From a bacterium (lineage in GTDB: Bacteria; Verrucomicrobiota; Verrucomicrobiae; Opitutales; Opitutaceae): DNA of 7,638 bases. A model generated the notes under the pieces. It saw nothing but the letters and a program-made list of their open reading frames with translations, made no database searches and had not been told where the DNA came from. The stretch spans positions 1 through 7,638 of the forward strand of contig JAJXYI010000146.1 in the NCBI GenBank assembly GCA_021780625.1. The letters run 5' to 3'. The position numbers and the translations under genes are program-made. This document shows, one piece after another, positions 1 through 5,990 of this stretch (positions are counted from its first letter, which is position 1; every line of letters starts with the position of its first letter).

Positions 1-864
1 GACGACGATGCCGCCGACCGTTTCGCCGTCGCCGTTCAAGTCCGCGATGCCGCGGCGCATGTCGGGCCCGAGCTGCACGTTGGCCACTTCGCCGAGCAGG
101 ACCGGCGTGCCGCCCGGGCCAAGGCCGACGGCGACCTGGCGCAAATCATCGACCCCCTGGATGTAGCCTTTGACACGGAGGATGAATTCCTTCTCCGACA
201 TCTCCAGCGACCGGCCGCCGACCTCGCCATTGCTGCGCTGCACCGCCATGGCGACGTCGCTGATCGAAAGATTGTAGGCGTGCAGCCGGTGTGGATCGAC
301 CGTGATCTGGTACTGCTTCACGAAACCGCCCACCGACGCGACCTCCGCCACGCCCTCGACGCTCGCGAGCTGGTAACGCAGGAACCAGTCCTGCATCGAG
401 CGGAGTTGCGCGAGATCGTGGTTCTTCGAGTTGAGCGAGTAGATGAAGGCCCAGCCGACGCCGGTGGCGTCGGGTCCGAGCCGCGGCGCGACATTGGCGG
501 GCAGGCTGCCCTGGAGTCCGTTGAGGTACTCGAGCACCCGGCTGCGCGCCCAGTAGGGATCGGTGCCGTCCTCGAAGATCACATACACGAACGAGAACCC
601 GTAGAACGAATACCCGCGCACGACCTTGGCGTCGGGCACGGAAAGCATCTTCGCGGTGATCGGGTAGGTGACCTGGTCCTGGATCAGCTGCGGCGCCTGG
701 CCGGGCCACTCGGTGTAGATGATGACCTGGGTGTCGGATAGGTCCGGGATCGCGTCGAGCGGGATGTGCCGCATCGCGTACACGCCGCCGAGTGCGACGG
801 CGAGGGCGGCAACCACGACCGCGACCTTGTTGCGGAGCGAGAAATCGATGATGGACTTGAGCAT
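1..864 (-). CDS. cusA: CusA-type heavy-metal efflux RND pump, C-terminal part outside window
   Basis: This is the inner-membrane proton-driven pump subunit of a tripartite metal efflux system; the family exports Cu(I)/Ag(I) from periplasm or cytoplasm through the outer-membrane channel. Only residues 1-288 of a protein usually about 1,040 long are present; the frame is open to the window edge. Visible landmarks are TM1 at about residues 13-31, DAIPDLSDTQVII (37-49), VYVIFEDGTDPYWARSR (93-109), LGPDATGVGW (129-138), VAEVASVGG (172-180) and MRRGIADLNGDGE (269-281). These agree closely with my memory of E. coli CusA, including the PDLSDVQVII and GTDPYWARSRVLEYLN segments. The start is the ATG at 864-862; the cusB stop lies in the same frame 12 bases upstream, so no earlier start is possible. 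No clear ribosome binding site is seen. The TM4 proton-relay motif that separates monovalent from divalent pumps is outside the window, so the metal is inferred from overall similarity. Confidence 0.95.
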   Translation of the reverse strand, partial: MLKSIIDFSLRNKVAVVVAALAVALGGVYAMRHIPLDAIPDLSDTQVIIYTEWPGQAPQLIQDQVTYPITAKMLSVPDAKVVRGYSFYGFSFVYVIFEDGTDPYWARSRVLEYLNGLQGSLPANVAPRLGPDATGVGWAFIYSLNSKNHDLAQLRSMQDWFLRYQLASVEGVAEVASVGGFVKQYQITVDPHRLHAYNLSISDVAMAVQRSNGEVGGRSLEMSEKEFILRVKGYIQGVDDLRQVAVGLGPGGTPVLLGEVANVQLGPDMRRGIADLNGDGETVGGIVV

Positions 865-876
865 GGCGATCGTGGC

Positions 877-2280
877 TCAGGGTTTCGCCGCGGCCGTGGG
901 CACCGCTGTTTCTGGCGTTGGCTTGAGCATCTTCTGGATCGCCTCCTGAAGCTGGCTTTCGGAATCGAGCATGAACTCTCCGGAGGTGACCACTCGGTCG
1001 CCAGCGTTGAGCCCGCTGAGCACGATGTCACGTCCACCGTCGACCTCGCCACCGAGCACGACGGTGCGGGGCTCGAAGACGCCGCCCGGGAGCGCAACGA
1101 AGGCGACGTTCTCCTTGCCGCTGCGAACCACCGCGGAATTGGGTACGAGCAGGGCGCTGGCGGCGAGGTGCACCGGAATCCGGACCTCGGCAAACATGCC
1201 CGGGCGAAGCATCCCGCCCGGATTCGGGAGTGCGATTCGCGCGACGGCGCTGCGGGTGTCGTTTTCCACCTGGGGCAGGATCTGTTCGATCGTGGCTGGG
1301 TATTCGGTGTTCATGCCGTAGGTCATGCGGACGGACACGGCCTGGCCCTGGGCGACGCCCATGAGGTCCCGCTCGTAGAGCTGGGCGTTGACCCAGACCC
1401 TGGACAGGTCGGCGAGGTGGAAGAGCGGCTCTCCGGCGCGGACCATCTGGCCCTCGACGATGTTCTTGAGGGTCACGACGCCGTCGGTCGGGGCGGGAAA
1501 GGGATAATCTCGCCGGGCCTTGCCGGTCCGGGCGATCGAAGCGATGAAGGCATCCGACACGTCGAGCAGACGGAGGCGCTGGAGGGCCGCGCGCGTGAGC
1601 GGACCGGGGGTGCCCGGCTCGGATTTGAGGGCGACGAGGTAGTTGAGCTCGGCGTTGTAGAGCTCGGGTGAGTAGATCTCGAAGAGCGTCTGGCCCGCGC
1701 GGACGCTGGTCCACGTGGCGTTGACGGCGAGCCTGTCGATCCAGCCGTCGAAGCGCGTGGTGACCACGCTCAGTCTCCGTTCGTCGTAGGCGACGATGCC
1801 CACAGTGCGCAGCGACCGGATCGCGGGGCCGCGCTCCACGAGGCTGGTCTTGAAATTCATCTCCTGGATCGTCTGTGGATCGACCGTGATGGCGTCGGCG
1901 TCGGAGGCGGCCGCCCGGGTGACGCCCTCGTAGACGGGTACCATCTCCATTCCCATTGAGTCCTTGCCCGGTTTCTTGCTGATCTCGGGGAGCATCGTGG
2001 ACTTGTAGTATTTGATTGTCCGGTGCGCCGGTTCGGAGCTGGCGGCCGCCTTGCCCATCCGCATGGGCTCAAGCTTCATGCCACAGATGGGGCAGTTGCC
2101 TGGCTTGTCGCGAACGATCTGCCGGTGCATGGCGCAGGTGTAGAGCTGCTTGGCGGCCAGAAGGCGTGCGGGGGCCACGAGTGCGACAAACAATCCCAGC
2201 CACAGGGCGGAGGTGAGTGCGGCCCGGGCAGGTCGGGAGATTCGAATCAGGAATGGCATCCGATTGGCGGAAGAGTTCAT
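877..2280 (-). CDS. cusB: CusB-type periplasmic adaptor (membrane fusion protein) with N-terminal metal-binding module
   Basis: The 467-residue periplasmic adaptor links the RND pump to the outer-membrane channel and, in the Cus family, hands metal to the pump. Residues about 18-43 form a signal peptide (basic stretch, hydrophobic ALWLGLFVALVAPA, then LLAA). A heavy-metal-binding domain follows at 47-73, with YTCAMH and NCPICGMKLEPM, giving Cys49, Met51, His52, Cys63, Cys66 and Met68 as likely ligands. Residues 90-118 resemble the CusB N-terminal methionine site: YYKSTMLPEI and then DSMGMEMVPVYEG, with Met96, Met109, Met111 and Met113. The adaptor core follows: barrel-sandwich/lipoyl halves around 170-205 (DGWIDRLAVN, VRAGQTLFEIYSPEL) and 258-290 (APTDGVVTLKNIVEGQMVRAG), with a helical hairpin between them, then beta-barrel and membrane-proximal domains to about 445. 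The start overlaps the cusC stop in an ATGA, indicating translational coupling. The stop is 12 bases before cusA. Confidence 0.95.
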   Translation of the reverse strand: MNSSANRMPFLIRISRPARAALTSALWLGLFVALVAPARLLAAKQLYTCAMHRQIVRDKPGNCPICGMKLEPMRMGKAAASSEPAHRTIKYYKSTMLPEISKKPGKDSMGMEMVPVYEGVTRAAASDADAITVDPQTIQEMNFKTSLVERGPAIRSLRTVGIVAYDERRLSVVTTRFDGWIDRLAVNATWTSVRAGQTLFEIYSPELYNAELNYLVALKSEPGTPGPLTRAALQRLRLLDVSDAFIASIARTGKARRDYPFPAPTDGVVTLKNIVEGQMVRAGEPLFHLADLSRVWVNAQLYERDLMGVAQGQAVSVRMTYGMNTEYPATIEQILPQVENDTRSAVARIALPNPGGMLRPGMFAEVRIPVHLAASALLVPNSAVVRSGKENVAFVALPGGVFEPRTVVLGGEVDGGRDIVLSGLNAGDRVVTSGEFMLDSESQLQEAIQKMLKPTPETAVPTAAAKP

Positions 2281-3692
2281 GACTGGGAAGGGATGGCGTT
2301 GAGCTCAGGGTTGAGGGCCGGGATCGCGCCAAGGTCGCTGGCGGCGAGGCGGACGACATCGGCGAAGGCGAGGTCGCGCATGCGCTCCGCATCGACGCGT
2401 TCGATGGCGAGTTCGAGGCGCATGAGGTGGAGCCGGATAAGTCCGTCGATCCCGCCGTTTCCAGTGCCGTAAGCGGCCTCGCCGGAAGCGAGGTCGCGGT
2501 CGATCCTGGGGAATGCGGACGTGTCGATGTAGCGGAGCGTTCGCTCTGCGGAGCGAAGCCGTGCCAGGCCGTCAGCCAGGTTGGCGGCGAGTGAAAGCTG
2601 GCGCGCGTCGAGGTTCTCGACGCTTGCGCTGCGACGCGCCTTGGCGGAATCCATGATGGCGCGTATCCGCTCGCGCCACACCGGCAGGCTGAGGGATGCG
2701 GTGGGCCGGTAGAGCAGGGGATTCATTTTCAGGTCGGCCATGAGTCCGGCGGAGAAGTCGGGCGTGCCGGCGATCGAGGCGACCCCGATCTGGGCTTCGG
2801 CCATGTCGACGGCCGACCGCAGCGAGGCGAGCTCGGGATTTCCTGCGAGAATGCGCGCCCACAGGGTCGCAGTGTCGGGGAGTGCGGAATCGGTGAAGGA
2901 GACTGACGGCCAAGCGGGATCCGGATCTCCGGGGGCGAGGCCAAGCGCGGCTTTGAAGTGGGCGCGCGCGGCTGCCTGTTCATCGCGCAAATTGGCGAGC
3001 TCGAGCGCAAGTTTGCGGGTCGCGTCGATGCTGGCGGACTGGGCATCGAGGCTCATCGTCCCGCGGTCTGTCTCGTACGAGGCCTGGTTTGCGCTGGTGA
3101 GGCGCTGCATGAGGGCCGTCATCTGTGCGCGGAGGGCGATCGAACGATCGATGGCGACCAAGTCCGTCCAGGAACGCCTGAGGCTGTCGGTCACGCTGAC
3201 GAGCGTGGCCACGTAGGCCTGGTGGGCGAGGTCGCTGCGGGCGACGGCCTCGCGGGTCATGGCGACCCGTTTTTTCGGCCCGAGCAGGTCGATCATGAAT
3301 CCTGGCATGAGCGATTTCAGGGAATTCGTGATATCGGCCTGGAAGGTGAGCTTCGGGTCGGGCAGTGCGCGTTCGGGGGCGATGGCGTACACCGAAGCGC
3401 GCCACTCGTCGTAGGCTGCAGCGACTTCCGGACGATGAAGCAGGGCGAAGCGGAGGTAGTCGCCGGGGGTTGATTCCGGACCGGGTGGCTGGGGGGCCGC
3501 CGAGTGCGTGCCGGGTCGAATCACCTCTCCGACCGCGGTGACGCCGCGGCTTTGAGCGCGTTCGGCCGATGACGGTGCGAGTGCGCAGCCTGCCGAGGCG
3601 AGGAGAAGACCGGCGATGCCCAGAGTGGAGCCCGCGCGGAGCGCACGGAAATTCCGGTGAGGAGAGGACGCAGCATCGGGCGTGGAGTGCAT
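2277..3692 (-). CDS. cusC: CusC-like outer-membrane efflux factor (TolC family), probable lipoprotein
   Basis: First gene of the efflux operon; encodes the outer-membrane channel of the tripartite pump. The frame is open to 3749, but I chose the ATG at 3692-3690 (471 residues) because it places a signal peptide properly: a basic region ending RALRAG, hydrophobic STLGIAGLLL, then ASAGC. Cys36 is then a probable lipidation site, although the lipobox (S-A-G-C) lacks the usual Leu at -3. Family features include LHRPEVAAAYDEWRA (about 85-99), a conserved-type PDPKL segment near 111-115, GPKKRVAMTREAVA (about 138-151), long coiled-coil-rich helical stretches with many Ala/Arg/Leu, and the second-repeat signature AGNPELASLRSAVDMAEAQIGVA around 283-305. 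The start at 3749 (490 residues) would add 19 residues with no evident role. The product fits OEP-type factors next to CusB/CusA. cusC is used as a positional name, since sequence similarity among these channels is low. Confidence 0.86.
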   Translation of the reverse strand: MHSTPDAASSPHRNFRALRAGSTLGIAGLLLASAGCALAPSSAERAQSRGVTAVGEVIRPGTHSAAPQPPGPESTPGDYLRFALLHRPEVAAAYDEWRASVYAIAPERALPDPKLTFQADITNSLKSLMPGFMIDLLGPKKRVAMTREAVARSDLAHQAYVATLVSVTDSLRRSWTDLVAIDRSIALRAQMTALMQRLTSANQASYETDRGTMSLDAQSASIDATRKLALELANLRDEQAAARAHFKAALGLAPGDPDPAWPSVSFTDSALPDTATLWARILAGNPELASLRSAVDMAEAQIGVASIAGTPDFSAGLMADLKMNPLLYRPTASLSLPVWRERIRAIMDSAKARRSASVENLDARQLSLAANLADGLARLRSAERTLRYIDTSAFPRIDRDLASGEAAYGTGNGGIDGLIRLHLMRLELAIERVDAERMRDLAFADVVRLAASDLGAIPALNPELNAIPSQS

Positions 3693-3846
3693 TTCGTGTG
3701 GATCGCTTGTCGACTGCCTGGCGGGCCGAAGCCCGGCGCGAGCCGTCATCGGGAATTACACTTGGGCCAAACTAATCCCTCGAAATGGGCGAAATGTTTT
3801 TTTTGAGGGATTTTTGCGGGTGGCGGGTACACACTGTGCAAATCCC
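3693..3846. promoter_or_regulatory. Divergent intergenic region between cusCBA and the sensor/sigma operon
   Basis: About 154 bases separate the chosen starts of cusC (minus) and the small membrane protein gene (plus), so promoters for both operons must lie here or just inside the longer cusC frame. The stretch 3751-3815 is visibly more AT-rich than the neighbouring genes. It holds an inverted repeat, a direct repeat and a T8 tract, annotated separately. A GGAATTA at 3752-3758 on the plus strand loosely resembles the GGAAC-type -35 element used by many ECF sigma factors, with TCCCTCG 17 bases on, but the match is too weak to call a promoter. I see no convincing sigma-70 -35/-10 pair in either direction. 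The role as a promoter region follows from gene layout; exact sites are not resolved. Confidence 0.6.
3774..3812. repeat. 8-base inverted repeat enclosing a 7-base direct repeat and T8 tract
   Basis: AATCCCTC at 3774-3781 is perfectly complementary to GAGGGATT at 3805-3812, with 23 bases between. The interval contains CGAAATG twice, at 3781-3787 and 3790-3796 (9-base spacing), and eight T in a row at 3797-3804. The position, midway in the divergent control region, fits an operator or sigma-recognition region. As RNA read on the plus strand it could form a weak leader hairpin. Chance occurrence of one 8-base repeat in 150 bases is possible, so the functional reading is tentative. Confidence 0.45.
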
Positions 3847-4158
3847 ATGAACAACGAAGAACACAGAGTCCGGCAGGCGCTCGCCGAGTGGCGCTTGGAA
3901 CCGGAAGCGGACCCGGGTTTTCGCGCCCGTGTCTGGCAGAGGATCGATCGTGCGGTATCGTCGGAAACGTGGCCGGTCTACGTACGGCGCAACGCGGCTT
4001 CGGTCGCCCTTGCCCTGGGTCTGGCCCTGGTGGCGGGTGGGTGGTTTGGTCGGGTCTATGCGCAGCAGCAGGTCAAACACGACCGTGAGAGGCTCGCCTG
4101 GGACTATCTCGCGTCGATCGACGCGCGTTACCAGGCGGACCAGATGATGAAACGATGA
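3847..4158 (+). CDS. Small single-pass membrane protein, candidate anti-sigma factor (CnrY-like position and topology)
   Basis: The 103-residue protein has a charged N-terminal region (about 1-48, with QALAEWRLEPEADPGFRARVWQRI), one transmembrane helix at about 49-67 (AASVALALGLALVAGGWFG) preceded by two arginines, and a short C-terminal tail of about 35 residues. The basic flank predicts cytoplasmic N-terminus and periplasmic C-terminus. It has no HxxxCxxC zinc anti-sigma motif and I recognise no named domain. It is the first gene of an operon ending in an ECF sigma factor; size, topology and gene order match CnrY of Cupriavidus (about 95 residues, cytoplasmic sigma-binding N-terminus). The role as anti-sigma factor is therefore inferred from context, not homology. 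The frame is open upstream to an ATG at 3682, but that extension would run across the control region, so the ATG at 3847 was chosen. The stop overlaps the next start as ATGA. Confidence 0.82.
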   Translation: MNNEEHRVRQALAEWRLEPEADPGFRARVWQRIDRAVSSETWPVYVRRNAASVALALGLALVAGGWFGRVYAQQQVKHDRERLAWDYLASIDARYQADQMMKR

Positions 4159-4628
4159 GGAACTTCCTGATCAGCGTGGTCCTGATCGTGGCTGCCGGTG
4201 CGGCGGCTTGGACCTACGCGTATCGGCGATGCTGCGACCCGGACCTCAGGGCGGCTGCCCGCGCCGGCGACGCGGAGCACTGGCTGCGCCGCGAATTCAA
4301 CCTGAACGACGCCCAGATGGCGGCGATCGAGAAGCTGCAGACCGACTACGCAAAGGAATGCAGCGTGCACTGCCAACGGATCATGGAGGCAAAGGAGGCG
4401 CTGATGGCGCTCGAGTCCGGATCGAATATCCCGGCCACTCGGTTGACGATGGCCCGCACGGAAGTGGCGCAACGCGAGGCGGATTGCCGCGATGCGATTC
4501 GCGCGCACCTCCAAAAGGTTGCGGCCCTGATGCCTCCGGCCGAGGGCCGCCGGTACCTGGCGATGCTCCTCCCGAAAGTCGACGCCTTCCGCCACGAAGG
4601 CGCGCCGAATCTGCGACTCGATCCGTGA
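4155..4628 (+). CDS. Membrane-anchored periplasmic heavy-metal sensor-like protein (CnrX/metal-resistance family)
   Basis: The 157-residue protein has an N-terminal membrane anchor (about residues 4-23, LISVVLIVAAGAAAWTYAY) and a helical periplasmic domain resembling the periplasmic heavy-metal sensor group (CnrX, ZraP/Spy-like 'metal_resist'). HWLRREFNLNDAQMAAIEKL (42-61) is the usual 'L..EF.L...Q...I..L' helix of that group, followed by a second helix ending CSVHCQRI (69-76) and a C-terminal pair of helices (about 93-143). Possible ligands are Cys26-Cys27, His42, Cys69, His72, Cys73, Cys111, His118, Met126 and Met137. CnrX uses mainly His with Glu and Met for Ni/Co; the cysteines here suggest a more thiophilic metal, or disulfides. 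In the YXH scheme this protein senses periplasmic metal and controls the anti-sigma partner. ATGA overlap with the upstream gene and GTGA overlap with the sigma gene indicate one coupled operon. Confidence 0.85.
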   Translation: MRNFLISVVLIVAAGAAAWTYAYRRCCDPDLRAAARAGDAEHWLRREFNLNDAQMAAIEKLQTDYAKECSVHCQRIMEAKEALMALESGSNIPATRLTMARTEVAQREADCRDAIRAHLQKVAALMPPAEGRRYLAMLLPKVDAFRHEGAPNLRLDP

Positions 4629-5215
4629 GCGACGACAACGCAGTCGCTCCCGCCGACGAGGTGTTGATGTCGCGTGTGCGCGCGACGGCGGATGCCGCTG
4701 CGTTCAATGAACTGATGGTCCGCTGGGAGATTCGGGTGAAACGCTACCTTGCCCGCGTGCTTCAGAATCAGGCCGAGGCCGAGGACCTGGCGCAGGAAAC
4801 GTTTGTGCGAATCTACTCTCACCGGGATCGCTATCGCGACGGGGCCCGATTCTCGGCCTGGCTGTATGCCATCGCGGCGAACCTGGCGCGAAACCGCCTG
4901 AGGTGGTGGCGGAGGCGTCCGTCGATCGCGCTCGACGCGTGGTCACCCGACGACGACCGGTCGGCGCCGGTCGAGATCGCCGATCCTGCAGCGGGGGAGT
5001 CGGTGGTTGAGGGACGGGAACGTGCGTTGATCGTGCGCGAGGCGGTTGCCGCCCTGCCTCTGCGACTCCGCGAGGTCGTGGTGCTTTGCGAATACGAAGC
5101 CCTGAGCCAGGTCGAAGCGGCGGAAGTCCTGGGTACGACGGCGAAGGGCGTGGAAACCCGACTCTATCGGGCGCGGGCGGTCCTTCGCTCAAAACTCGGC
5201 TTCCTGGCGGGCTGA
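4625..5215 (+). CDS. ECF-type RNA polymerase sigma factor (CnrH-like position)
   Basis: A 196-residue sigma-70 family protein with only regions 2 and 4, as in ECF factors. Region 2 spans about 26-98 (AFNELMVRW, then AEDLAQETFVRIYSHRDRY at 52-70, and FSAWLYAIAANLARNRLRWWRRR at 76-98, which carries the -10 recognition helix). Region 4 spans about 138-190, with ALPLRLREVVVLCEYEALS and the helix-turn-helix SQVEAAEVLGTTAKGVETRLYRAR-type segment that contacts -35. The start is taken as GTG at 4625, which overlaps the sensor stop (GTGA) and gives the family-typical N-terminus ADEVLMSRV. The ATG at 4667 is an alternative that would cut off this segment. The frame is open far upstream, but that part is antisense to nothing real and overlaps the sensor gene in another frame. 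It is the last gene of a Y-X-H-like operon, and probable targets are the divergent cus operon and its own promoter. Confidence 0.95.
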   Translation: MSDDNAVAPADEVLMSRVRATADAAAFNELMVRWEIRVKRYLARVLQNQAEAEDLAQETFVRIYSHRDRYRDGARFSAWLYAIAANLARNRLRWWRRRPSIALDAWSPDDDRSAPVEIADPAAGESVVEGRERALIVREAVAALPLRLREVVVLCEYEALSQVEAAEVLGTTAKGVETRLYRARAVLRSKLGFLAG

Positions 5216-5230
5216 ACCGGACGCCGCGTC

Positions 5231-5986
5231 TCACCTGACCCGGGTGTAGGTGTCGCCGAAAAGCGTCAGCAGATCCGGATTCGAGACTTCGATCAGTCCC
5301 CGCGGACTGAGGTTGACGAAAAGCTTCTTTTCCCGGCGTCCGAGCGTGTAGGTGCAGGGAATCTGTGATGAGACGGACCCCAGCGGACCGTAGAGGACCA
5401 GGCTGGCCGTGCCGTCCGCACGGATGACGATCCCGCGGTCCCCGGGGCGGGAACCCGTCGTGAACGTCCCGACCAGGTTGTTTCGGATGCGTGCGAACTC
5501 GGACTTGTCGGCAATTGGTGCGAGCGGCGGCGGGATGTTCACGTTGTCGATGTAGAACGCCGAATAGAGGGTGTATCCATTCAGCGACAGACCGACGACG
5601 AGCATGGCTAGGGCGATCCAGGGCTGGATTCGGCGAATGCGTCGTGCGGGCTGCTGCGGGTCCTCGCCGCTTCCAGAGCTACCCGGGGCGGGGCCAAGCA
5701 GAGTGACGATCTCGTCGGCCGTATGCTCGGAAGCCCCGGCGGGCGCGTTTTCGAGATCGTACAGAAACAGCCGGGTTTCGCTGGTCCTGACCATGAACCG
5801 CCCCGCGTTGGTGGAGATGGCGACCTGCGGGGCCGCCTCGTGGTTTTGCACGGGGTCGATCCGGCTGAAGGCATCCAGGATCGCGTGGAGACGAGTTTCG
5901 GGGACGAGCCCGATTTCGCGCGAGCCGTAGTCCGAATGGGCTGAGGAAAGGTCCTCGGACAGATTGGTCGTGGTGACCTTGAACAT
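5231..5986 (-). CDS. Unrecognised single-pass membrane protein encoded after a prepilin gene
   Basis: I do not recognise this 251-residue protein. Residues 1-116 look cytoplasmic, including AISTNAGRFMVRTSETRLFLYDLEN (56-80), which reads like a small beta-rich fold, followed by a Gly/Ser/Pro/Gln-rich linker (about 99-114) and a basic patch ARRIRRI. One transmembrane helix lies at about 122-141 (PWIALAMLVVGLSLNGYTLY). The rest is probably periplasmic: LVGTFTTGSRPGDRGIVIRADGTASLVLYG (171-200) and following strands suggest a beta-sandwich or lipocalin-like fold. The start is the ATG at 5986-5984, four bases after the prepilin stop; the longer frame from 6052 would overlap the prepilin gene by 62 bases. 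Spacing implies co-expression with the prepilin and perhaps a role in the same envelope structure, which is inference. Its stop faces the sigma factor stop 15 bases away. Confidence 0.82.
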   Translation of the reverse strand: MFKVTTTNLSEDLSSAHSDYGSREIGLVPETRLHAILDAFSRIDPVQNHEAAPQVAISTNAGRFMVRTSETRLFLYDLENAPAGASEHTADEIVTLLGPAPGSSGSGEDPQQPARRIRRIQPWIALAMLVVGLSLNGYTLYSAFYIDNVNIPPPLAPIADKSEFARIRNNLVGTFTTGSRPGDRGIVIRADGTASLVLYGPLGSVSSQIPCTYTLGRREKKLFVNLSPRGLIEVSNPDLLTLFGDTYTRVR

Positions 5987-5990
5987 TGGG

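Noticed and set aside
766..1671. A 301-codon open frame on the plus strand opposite cusB.
   Set aside because: It lies wholly antisense to well-supported cusA and cusB sequence, has composition typical of a GC-rich shadow frame and shows no domain.
3693..3749. Longer cusC start at 3749.
   Set aside because: It puts 19 extra residues before the signal peptide; the ATG at 3692 places the leader normally. It remains possible.
3797..3815. T-rich tract as an intrinsic terminator.
   Set aside because: It lies between divergent genes, so nothing needs ending there, and the T8 run is inside the loop of the inverted repeat and does not follow a GC-rich stem.
3830..3838. CACACTGTG palindrome just before the small membrane protein start.
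   Set aside because: Only four paired bases per arm with no second copy; too short to call an operator.
3682..3846. Upstream start (ATG 3682) for the small membrane protein.
   Set aside because: It would add 55 residues from the AT-richer control region and overlap the cusC start; the ATG at 3847 gives a sensible compact protein.
4208..4624. Upstream extension of the sigma factor frame across the sensor gene.
   Set aside because: The extension is Arg/Pro/Gly-rich with no domain, and the sensor frame over the same bases is the convincing one; the family N-terminus begins right at the GTG at 4625.
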